From the NCBI RefSeq assembly GCF_003576645.1, contig NC_044920.1:21272427-21336426 (forward strand): a stretch of 64,000 nt of DNA. The letters are read 5' to 3'. Source of the stretch: Ipomoea triloba. Lineage: Eukaryota; Streptophyta; Magnoliopsida; Solanales; Convolvulaceae. Shown here piece by piece: positions 55,978-64,000 of this stretch. How positions within the stretch are numbered: position 1 is the stretch's first letter; each line of letters begins with the position of its first letter. A program made the position numbers and the translations under genes. The notes beneath the pieces are model-generated. The model worked only from the letters and a program-made list of their open reading frames with translations. It was not told where the DNA came from and ran no database searches.

Positions 55978-57230
55978 GAACCGAAACCTTGTAATAGGTT
56001 CCACATTCGGTTGTAAAATTGGCAGTTTTCGAACTGAATATATATATTTTTTATTCTTATTTTTGTAAATTTGATTTTATATTTTTAAAATTGTCCAAAT
56101 TCAATCATTATAATTATCTTTTTTAGAAATTTTCAATTCTAAAATGTTTTTAAAATGGTTATATGAAATATTTAAACTTCAAAATTAAACTATAAAAAAA
56201 TTGTTATAGATAAACTTTAAAGTGTTATTTAAAATTTTAAAGTTTAAACTTTAATAAAATAATGAATAATAATTATTTTTTTCCGGTTTAGAACAGAAAT
56301 CGTCTAATGGGTTCGGATTCTTAACCAAAACCAGAACCATTTGTACAGTTTCAATTCCGGTCTGATTCCAATATATGATGCACGGTTCGATTCGGACTGT
56401 GGTCATCCTTATCCAATTATAGCCTTGCCAACTACTCTAAAATAATAGAGTGGACAAAGATTTCAGTAATATGTCCTTAATCTAAATTTAAATACATGCC
56501 AAATATTTCAACAAATTTATGGAATAGTGGGATCGGAGCGGTACAATGATCTCATCTATGATGCATGAAAATTTTGAGAGAGTAACATGTTATATCCAAA
56601 ACTCCTCAAAACTCATTAAGAAATATTTTTTTTTGTAACCTTTTTAATAAAATAAAAATTTATGAAAGAAGGTTCTTTTCATTTCAATTATTAATTAATA
56701 AAAAATTTAGAGATCATTTCCGGTTACCAAAACTAGCTTTAGGTTAAATGTCTTTTTAAAATGTCAAAATGTCAACTACTTCTCTCTTACCTCCATTTCC
56801 TATTTGGTCTGCCCACTAATGTCCTTGATACAATGATACCTAAGACGAATCTGCCCAAAAATGGCAGGGTGACATACCATCATAGCATCGTCCGATGAGG
56901 TTGATGGATCTATTCGTTTGTCAACCTATCTATAGATCAGATAAAACTAAGTTGGGATTTTTTTTCCTTAATAAAGATATTAATGAAACATAACAAAATT
57001 AGAATATTTAAGTTTAGAACATTTTCGATTTTGGACAATATGTTATTGTTTTAAATAGGTTGTGGTATTTAACTATTTATTAGTGATTTACTATATATGT
57101 TACTTTTATTTATTAGTGTCATACTTCTAATTATAAAACTAATAGATAATTCATATTTATGCATATTTAATATAAGAAAAAGTATTTAGATATACATCCT
57201 AATATTTTTTATATTTATACGCTTCCCCTA
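55978..57230. repeat. HyPRP-cluster flank (P4 block)
   Basis: From 56412 this is a diverged copy of D1 30690 onward and D2 36300 onward: TTATAGCCTTGCCAACTACT, GATCTCATCTATGATGCATG, ATCGTCCGATGAGGTTGATG and TTGTGGTATTTAACTATTTA. No gene. Confidence 0.65.
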
Positions 57231-57811
57231 CATTTTTATAAAGTGCATGGGATGAAGTTTTACTGAAACATTTAGCAAATTTAGTAGGTTGACACATAGG
57301 CCCAATTTTGGTGTTCTGTCCCTTGGGCATGTTGGGCCACCGTTGTTGCTAGGTGGTAATATTATTGGAGCCGGAGGTGATGAGAGAGACGATAACAGGT
57401 GGGATAATAGGATTACCACCGCCACTTATAGGTGGTCATGAGACAGGTGGAGTAGTGGGTACACCGTCTTTAGAAGGTGCGATAGTAGGATTACCATCAC
57501 CATTCCTAAGAGGTGAGATGACGATACATGTGGTATAGTATGCACACCATCATTAGTAGTTGGTGGCCGGGATAGTAGGATTACCACATCCTCTTGTTGG
57601 TGGTGAGACATGTGAAATAGTAGGATTTCCGATCCACAACCATATTTTGTGGGTGGTGAGGCAGGTGAAATAGTGGGTACATCACCATTAATAGGTGGGA
57701 TAGTAAGATTATCACTACTTCTACAAGTTGGAATACTGTGGTTGCCTCAGCAAGGAGTTTAGACAATGGGTTGATAACACTGATTGGTAGGACTTTTAAC
57801 GAGCTGAACAT
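57228..57811 (-). pseudogene. P4: decayed HyPRP pseudogene, minus strand
   Basis: On the minus strand a frame ends with PPSNNGGPTCPRDRTPKLG followed by LCVNLLNLLNVSVKLH, the start of the eight-cysteine domain with its first two cysteines, then the sequence breaks off. Upstream (to 57811) proline-rich words (PPISGGGNPIIPPV, PTISPASPPTK) lie in shifting frames with stops, so the proline region has accumulated indels. It lies about 2.7 kb from P5 in divergent orientation. D1 and D2 retain only a scar of its distal end. Confidence 0.75.
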
Positions 57812-57829
57812 GAACGAATATAAGTTATT

Positions 57830-58620
57830 CGTGTTCGTTTGTTAATATTTTTAGAATGTTCGTGATCTTTGTTAAGGTTTTAAAAATCCTGTCTATTTTA
57901 TTTTGTTAAGCATTCATTAGTGTTTGTTAACGTTTGCGAACATGTTCATAAATTTGTTCATTAACTTTAATGAATATATTCACGAACGTGTAGGTGCTTG
58001 TTAATGTTCGCAAACAAATTCACGAAGGTGTTTGTTAATGTTAACGAACGCATTCACGAACACTAAACAAGCAAACACATGTAAATATTTCTTGTTTTGG
58101 GTTCTTTTTTACCAGACACTAAACGATAACTTATCAAAAGTTGATAAACTCAACTGGATGAGAACTAAGGAGAAGCTAATTCATAATTGGTATATGACTG
58201 TAGCTAGGAGCGGAAGTGAAAATATAATATTTAAAAAAAAAAAAAAAAAAGTCTACACTAAAGTAATATCTTAAAATTTAAAAAATAAAATAACATAAAT
58301 TACACTTAAATGAGTGTGTGATGAACCGTTTTTAATGAACGAGTATGTTCGTGAACATTATTAAATGAACATTAAATGAGCATGTTCATGAACATTATTA
58401 AACGAACACTAACGAATGTGTTCACAAACTCTTAGAAAACAAGCATACAAATATTTAAACTTTTTTCGTTTATAAGCGAATTCTAAAATTTGTTTATTTA
58501 TGTTTGTTTACCTTAATAAATGAACAACAAAGAATGCTTATCGAGCATGAATACAGGTAATTAATTTACCAAAAATAAATAGTTTATTCAAAACTATGTT
58601 CGTTAACACACTACTCAAAC
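57830..58620. repeat. GTTCGTTTAAT inverted-repeat segment (P4 block copy)
   Basis: The longest of three copies: TTCGTGTTCGTTTGTTAATA, GTTAACGTTTGCGAACATG and AACATTATTAAACGAACACT in both orientations. Probably an old foldback element. Confidence 0.55.
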
Positions 58621-58890
58621 GGTAAAAGAACTAAAGAAGGCAATGTTGAGGGAAAGTAATTAAGAGGATGGCTAAGGCTTGGAATTCGGAGGCCATATAT
58701 AGTACTATGCGTGTAATTATGAAGATATCCTTAAAACGCAATTGACTAATGATATTATTGTACTGCTCCCACTTTTCATCAATTTATTAAAATGTTTGGC
58801 AGGTATGTAAATGTAGATTAATTACTACTGCAACCAGCGTAACTCTAATTTAACGTACACTCTAAACAAAATCCCTAGAAAAATCCTGTT
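58621..58890. other. HyPRP flank module
   Basis: GGAAAGTAATTAAGAGGATG and CGCAATTGACTAATGATATT match 11400-11460, 32110-32230 and 38470-38570. Confidence 0.6.
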
Positions 58891-58894
58891 GAGA

Positions 58895-59590
58895 GGATAA
58901 AAATGGGGTTAAATTTGAGCCATTGATCAAATCTAAATTAACGGCTCGTATCAATTCATGTTTACTTCAAAGATAACAACTCCACTATTTGATATTATAT
59001 CGCTATCATATTATTCTTCTTTTGAATTAGATAATTGAAAACAGCAAAACTTAGATCAAATCATTTTGAGAAACTAGGAAATCAACACACCTTAAAGAAG
59101 GAAATCTGTAAAAATGGCGCACCTTAAGAAGGAAATCAACACACCTTACGAACGAAAACAAAGCATCTTAAGAAGGAAAACAATGCATCTTAAGAAGGAA
59201 AATCACGCACCTAAAGATTTAGACAGACGCACCTTAAGAAAGAAAAAACAATGCACCTTAAGAAGGAAAACACGCACCTTAAGAAGGAAAAGCAAGCACC
59301 TAAATCTTTAGGCCGACGCACCTTAAGTTTCAACAACTGACACACCTTAAGAAGGAAATCACGTACCTAAAGCTTTAGACCGACACACTTAAGTTTTAAC
59401 AACTTATGCACCTTAAGCACACAACACAAAAATCACGCACATTAAATTTGACCTAGATACAAAAAGACCAAATTGCCACCATATTTTTTTAAATCATTGT
59501 TAATCCTGAACATTGATTTAGGCAAGATCAATGACTCTCATCTCACTGCACCTCCGCACCTGGGTGCACCATCCGCATTTAACCTAATTC
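58895..59590 (+). repeat. TA-bounded array element (subtype of 12389-13012)
   Basis: It has GAGCCATTGATCAAATC and ACTTCAAAGATAACAACTCC as at 12430-12540, then a GCACCTTAAGAAGGAAA array (59080-59440). It ends near GCACCTCCGCACCTGGGTGC, then TA/TG microsatellite (59591 onward). Confidence 0.7.
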
Positions 59591-59619
59591 TATATATATA
59601 TGTGTGTGTGTGTGTCTAT

Positions 59620-60330
59620 AGGGGGCTTCAAATAAAAGTTGTTATTTTTTTTTATCAACAATAATTATAGATAATTAATTGATATTAATTTTATTGTCAA
59701 ACATGTTAGGGATGTGAACGAAACCCAAGATCGTGAATTAACAAATCAATATTAAGTTTTTTTTTTTTTAGTTTTAAAAATTAAAAAGCTAGTAATTTTA
59801 CTTCCTAAAAGTATAAATAAAAATAAATATACACAATAAATCACTAATTAATTAATCAAATAAAACTAAAACATTTACCTAAAATTTGTATATTTTTGAA
59901 GTTAAGTTGAATAATTGATGCCTTGAATTATTGATATATTGGGTATTGACAAAGAAAATAAGCTAATAAATGAAATTAGGTCATTTTTATTTCACATTAT
60001 AGAGTTACATTTGATTTTCACTAGTTTATTAAAATGACTGTCTACTTATAACTTAAACCAATTTAAGTGATTTTTTTTTTAGTACTACTTATTGTAGTAT
60101 CTGTTCATCTATATACTTTCTCAACTTGTTTAAGCATAAAAAGAGAAGGTATGGAAATTTAAATATAGATGTGTCATCACACTACATAATAGTAGGCATA
60201 ATGTCATTAATTAGTCAAATATTTTATTTCCACTTTGCAGTATTTCATGAAACATGATCCCAAATAGGGATGTTGATAATTACACTACCCCCAAATAGCA
60301 GGTGTAAGCTAATTAAGCTTAATTTAAAAA
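59620..60330. other. P5 upstream flank, no gene
   Basis: ATAATTATAGATAATTAATTG and CCAAGATCGTGAATTAACAA match D1 32620-32700 and 13100. Also TTGAATTATTGATATATTG modules. No ORF. Confidence 0.6.
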
Positions 60331-60420
60331 GAGAAGGTATGGAAATTTAAATAGTCTAAATTGGGAAGGTGGTTTTGAAGTGAAAATTTTGCATTGAATC
60401 AATTGTTCCCTGCTTGCGCC

Positions 60421-60428
60421 TATAAATA
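60421..60428 (+). promoter_or_regulatory. TATA box of P5
   Basis: TATAAATA in the same conserved promoter as P3 (TAAATTGGGAAGGTGGTTTT upstream), about 80 bp before the ATG at 60508. Confidence 0.75.
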
Positions 60429-60507
60429 CTCACATTTACACACACTCTTCAATCACCATATATACCAGCAAAAGCAAATTACAAATATTTTGTATAATTT
60501 CTCGAGT

Positions 60508-61276
60508 ATGGCTTCCAAAGACCAAGCCTTAGCTATCCTCCTACTTTCCCTGCTCAGCCTTGCATCCTTCTCCCTTGGCACTTCAATTTCACTACCTGTA
60601 CTACCGCCTTGCCTTGGCGGCGGCAATCCACTTCCGACGATGGCCCCACCGCCACGCAATCCACCTCCAATGATGGCCCCACCGCCACGCAATCCCCCTC
60701 CGATGATGGCTCCACCACCTCGCAATCCACCCCCCATGATGGCCCCACCGCCACACAATCCCCCTCCGATGATGGCCCCACCCCCACGCAATCCTCCTCC
60801 GATGATGGCCCCACCGCCTCGCAATCCACCCCCATGATGGCCCCACCGCCACGCAATCCCTCCGATGATGGCCCCACCCCCACCGCAATCCTCCTCCGAT
60901 GATGGCCCCACCACCTCGCAATCCCCCCCCCATGATGGCCCCACCCCCTCGCAATCCCCCACCGCCTCGCAGTCCACCTCCGATGATCCCACCGCCTCCC
61001 AGCAACACATGCCCTAAGAACACAACAGAATTAAAAGTATGTGTTGGTTTACTAAATCTGGTGAAACTTACAGTAAACATTCCTCCCAATGATCCCGCAA
61101 GGGATTGCTGCACCTTGATTCAGGGACTTGTCGATTTAGAAGCCACTGTTTGTCTTTGCGTAGCAGCTAAGCCTAATCTTCTCCAAATCATCAATCTCCA
61201 AACTACTATCAGTCTTGCTCTCAATGTTTGTAATCGCAATGTTCCTCCAAATGCTATCAAATGTCCCAATAACTAA
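60508..61276 (+). pseudogene. P5: HyPRP gene with long proline repeat, frameshifted
   Basis: ATG 60508 starts a signal peptide (MASKDQALAILLLSLLSLAS) with Kozak-like context as in P2. A proline region of about ten 33-bp units (MAPPPRNPPPM) follows. An intact eight-cysteine domain with spacing like P3 (PSNTCPKNTTELKVCVG, DPARDCC, VCLCVAA, NVCNRNVPP, IKCPNN) ends at 61276. Compared with neighbouring units there are three indels: -1 in a C run at 60829-60833, -2 near 60858 and +1 near 60883. Net -2 puts the start and the 8CM domain in different frames and gives a TGA at 60835-60837. All three lie in repetitive C-rich sequence, so assembly error is a real alternative. If corrected, the protein would be a secreted wall HyPRP of about 255 residues. 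Confidence 0.82.
60640..60985 (+). repeat. 33-bp coding minisatellite (PPPRNPPPMMA)
   Basis: About ten units, with alternations CGC/CAC (R/H) and CCACCTCCG/CCCCCT. P3 has no such repeat, P2 and P4 have a different Pro/Gly linker, so the array expanded in this copy. Confidence 0.9.
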
Positions 61277-61380
61277 ACGCCCGCCCGCCCGCCTATATCA
61301 TTCTATACAACGCCTGCCAGACACATTCACAGATGGAATAGTAGAATTACACACACACATATATAAATATCTAAATAAAT

Positions 61381-61415
61381 GAGTTTAGTGATGAGTGATA
61401 TGATAAACTAAACTC
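61381..61415 (+). promoter_or_regulatory. Conserved 3'UTR hairpin of P5
   Basis: GAGTTTAGT/ACTAAACTC with a 17-base loop, 105 bp after the stop and 19 bp before the Helitron insertion. Confidence 0.65.
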
Positions 61416-61822
61416 CTTTTACAATTTCATGTATCTTTCCCTACTTTTAATAAAAGCCAGGCCTTAACGGAAAAAAAAAAATTGTTGGTGTAATAATTTA
61501 TTCAAATGAATGGTTGATATTATTTGTATTTAAATATTTTTAAATGATTTTCCTATGTTGCCCTTAATTATTATTGACTTCTCTCAAAAATAACCCTTGT
61601 TCCGTTAATTAGTTGATGCGGGTCCGTTAATTAATGTTACTGTTGATTATTAACCATATATACTCAAAAATGAATGGTTGATATATTATATTTCTTTTTC
61701 AACTATTCATGTTACACCATATATACATTATAACCATCAAAAATGCTTTGTGTTGTCCATATATTATTTATATTCTCTATTTGTTATAACAATATTTTGA
61801 GCCAAATTTCAATACTGTCATT

Positions 61823-61886
61823 TATAAATAGGGAATTAGTAATTGGAGGGGATGGCACTCAAAAAGGTGCTGCTGCAATTTTCAAG
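61823..61886 (+). pseudogene. Captured phosphofructokinase exon fragment
   Basis: A frame encodes INRELVIGGDGTQKGAAAIF and ends at AAG|GTATTC, a good donor. GGDGTQKGA is the ATP/phosphate-binding signature of plant ATP-dependent 6-phosphofructokinases (glycolysis). Only about 20 codons remain; upstream and downstream exons are absent. Confidence 0.7.
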
Positions 61887-62288
61887 GTATTCATAAAAGT
61901 GTTTTTTCTGTTTTTCCCAATCAATCCATAATTATTGCATTTATTTTGTTAGTTGTGATTATACTTAATTTGTGAAGGAAGTTACAGAAAGTTGCAACCT
62001 TAAATTTTAGTAACTTTCATATTTGTCATGCTCACAGAATTTGCTTGGGCTTGAATTGATCAGTTTAGTTCTATGTGAACAGAAATAATTAATACTTTTT
62101 CAGGTGCAGAGGCAATTATTACACTGAGCTTGTTGAATGTTATACACTGAGCTTTGCAAACTCACATTCTTACACTTGTAAAGAAACTTCTATTGGGGAT
62201 TGTAGTTCATAATCTTGTCGTGTAGTGTACTTGTACCAATTTTCTGCTCACTTGTTGAATGTTATACACTGAGCTTGTTTTTTTTTTT

Positions 62289-62480
62289 AAAAAAAAGTAA
62301 AGACAAACAGAGTGTTTACTTTGACATTGCAAAAAATGGGGTTTTTTCTTCTTCAATGACCACATGTTACATGAACATGAACCATGAATGTATAGAGGAT
62401 GCTGAGCATGTGTTCAAGAAAACCGTGGATAAAGAAGATGTGGCGTTCACTGCGCAATTGATGTCAGGCAAATTCTATGT
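62289..62480 (+). pseudogene. Captured fragment resembling a pentatricopeptide repeat protein
   Basis: An open stretch encodes IEDAEHVFKKTVDKEDVAFT, which fits the PPR pattern (xxDAxxVFxxMxxKDVVxWT), preceded by AKNGVFSSSMTTCYMNMN. One or two repeats at most. Assignment is by motif only. Confidence 0.4.
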
Positions 62481-62489
62481 TTTGCACTT

Positions 62490-63559
62490 ATGCTTAGTTT
62501 TACACAATAATTTAATATATGATAGCTACCATTAATTTTTGTACTGATGACAGCTTGTAGATTCAACTTGTTTGGATAAAAGGGAAAATTAGGTTTAAAC
62601 ATCGCAACAAAAACACATGGTACATTGGATGCAGTCATTGTATGAAAAAGATTAACGCAAAAGTGACAAACAATTTCACTGTTTTGCATTGTGATGAAAT
62701 GACCGCAGTGGAAACACCACGATTAGTAGCAAATTTTATATACATTTTATTTAGAAGAAGCTAAGTATCAATTGAATCATTAAAAAAAAAAAAATACAAC
62801 AATGCTAATCTAAAAAAAGCATAATAGGTGTAAAATGGACGTGAAAATTACTTATGGAAGTGGATGCCTTAGCTTGTTACATCCATGTTTGGGAAATGTG
62901 CTGAACAACTATTACTCTTAACTAGCAAACAAGTTATGCAATTGAAACAACAGGTACTACCCCTCTTCCAACCACAAACACTCATGTTTTACAGTAAATT
63001 AACCTATGACTAACTACATATGAATCTTGCAGGGTCAACAACTAAGAATTCAAAATAATGAAATATCAATAACCGCTTACAAGATGAAGAATACATAATA
63101 CAATTGAGGTCTCAATCCTATACACAGCAAGACAAACACATGGTATCATATGTCATAACATCATTGCACGAATCATTCTCATTGATCTGACTACCACCAG
63201 TAAACAAGATGCAGTAAAGACAAAAAACTAAACTTCACTAAAGATGGAGAAGATGAAGACAATTCCGAACATCAGCAAAAACGCACTAAGAAAAATAATT
63301 AATTTAATCTTCTCAAATTAGTACTCTTTATCCAACTGTTTTCTTCCTAGACAGGCAGCTTTAGTTAGTGGTTAATTTGTTTTTACTTACTTTAGTTATA
63401 ATTTAGTTATTTTCAATTTCTTTATCTTTTATTAAAATAACATATTTTAACATTTTTCTCTCTCATTATTATATGACTACTTTAACCAATTAAGCAACAT
63501 TAATTTAAAAATACTCATTGGGCATTAATCTAATCGCGCAACGCGCGTGTCATAACTAG
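62490..63559. other. Helitron interior and 3' part, no gene
   Basis: No recognisable coding sequence, ending in AT-rich DNA and the CTAATCGCGCAACGCGCG terminus. Confidence 0.5.
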
Positions 63560-63906
63560 TATCACAATATATATGAATGAATACCGAAATTACCTATAGT
63601 TATAAATTATTTAACCCCTCTCCGTCCTATTTTATTTATGTCTAGTTCGGTTAACAGATAGACTTGGGGGAAGTTTTTTTTTTTTTTTGGGTGTACCCAG
63701 GGTTTGCACCATATCCCCCTCGCAAAATTGTAGGTACCTCTTTGGGTGGGATAGTATTAGTATTAGTATTTAGAATTTATATATTAGCATTATGCCTAGA
63801 GATTTAAGGCTTGGCGGAAGTTCTTTACAATTCAAATTTTCATGAGATTATGTTTAGTATTAGTATTTAAAATTTATATATTTAGAAACTACATTAAAAG
63901 TATTAT

Positions 63907-63908
<2 letters not shown>
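63560..63908. other. P5 downstream module
   Basis: TATCACAATATATATGAATG, CCCCTCTCCGTCCTATTTTA and TTTAGAAACTACATTAAAAG repeat the downstream side of P3 (42936-43260). This shows that the P3 and P5 copies were duplicated together with their downstream DNA. Confidence 0.7.

Positions 63909-64000
<92 letters not shown>
63909..64000. repeat. (TA)n microsatellite to the window edge
   Basis: At least 46 uninterrupted TA units; its true length is not known because the window ends. Confidence 0.95.

Larger units (their letters stand above)
61434..63559 (+). mobile_element. Non-autonomous Helitron with captured gene fragments (2126 bp)
   Basis: The 5' end TCTTTCCCTACTTTTAATAA and the 3' end CGCGCAACGCGCG hairpin followed by TGTCATAACTAG match plant Helitron termini (TC ... 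hairpin-CTAG). Insertion is between A and T without target duplication: left flank TTCATGTA, right flank TATCACAATATATATGAATG. P1 and P3 show the uninterrupted flank (TTCATGTATCCTTATTATCA), apart from a few bases. No RepHel protein is inside; it carries phosphofructokinase and PPR-like pieces. Confidence 0.9.

Noticed and set aside
60453..61113. Long minus-strand ORFs across the P5 proline repeat (Gly/Val-rich)
   Set aside because: They are antisense shadows of a 33-bp minisatellite in which no stops can occur; the plus strand has the signal peptide and cysteine domain.

Overview
The window is AT-rich plant nuclear DNA, almost certainly from a eudicot; Convolvulaceae is only a guess. It has plant transposon families (MULE, CACTA, hAT-like, Helitron, Copia), GT-AG introns, long (TA)n tracts and a plant-only family of hybrid proline-rich proteins (HyPRP). 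I see no rRNA, tRNA, CRISPR or prokaryotic gene organisation. One ambiguous base (n at 22498) and several homopolymer frameshifts mean some breaks may be sequencing errors.

The gene backbone is a decayed HyPRP / 14-kDa proline-rich protein cluster. There are five copies: P1 (about 10.32-10.67 kb, promoter fused to 3' end), P2 (17.79-18.18 kb, cysteine domain deleted), P3 (42405-42785, the only intact gene), P4 (57.23-57.81 kb, minus strand, decayed) and P5 (60508-61276, complete domains but frameshifted in its proline repeat). P1, P2, P3 and P5 share a TATA-box promoter and a 3'UTR hairpin. The DNA between them is made of diverged copies of the same flanking blocks, including a direct tandem duplication (29850-35478 and 35479-40849).

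Layout: 1-8.7 kb is a three-armed inverted repeat (arms A+, B-, C+) interrupted by a solo LTR and two TIR elements. 8.7-18.3 kb holds HyPRP flanks with P1 and P2, a CACTA end, TA-bounded repeat elements and LTR pieces. 18.3-21 kb is AT-rich with a MITE, a gag-like fragment and a Copia-type LTR. 20988-25625 is a complete Mutator-like element with perfect 9-bp target duplications, a broken transposase and an apparently intact GRF zinc-finger/membrane protein gene on the other strand. 25.6-29.8 kb has repeat copies, a Ulp1-protease remnant and a long hairpin. 29.8-42 kb is the tandem duplication, a hAT-like element and a Copia remnant. 42.2-43 kb is P3. 43-50.7 kb is repeats plus a TA-bounded element with FAR1-like and Ulp1-like remnants. 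52144-55974 is a CACTA element carrying exon pieces of two host genes (PRORP RNase P and RHD3). 55.9-61.4 kb holds P4 and P5. 61434-63559 is a Helitron carrying pieces of phosphofructokinase and a PPR-like gene, ending just before a (TA)n tract that runs off the window.

The only candidates for functional proteins are P3, the GRF-type gene inside the MULE and, if its frameshifts are errors, P5. The rest is a record of duplication, transposon capture and decay. Family names rest on motifs read by eye; no database search was possible.
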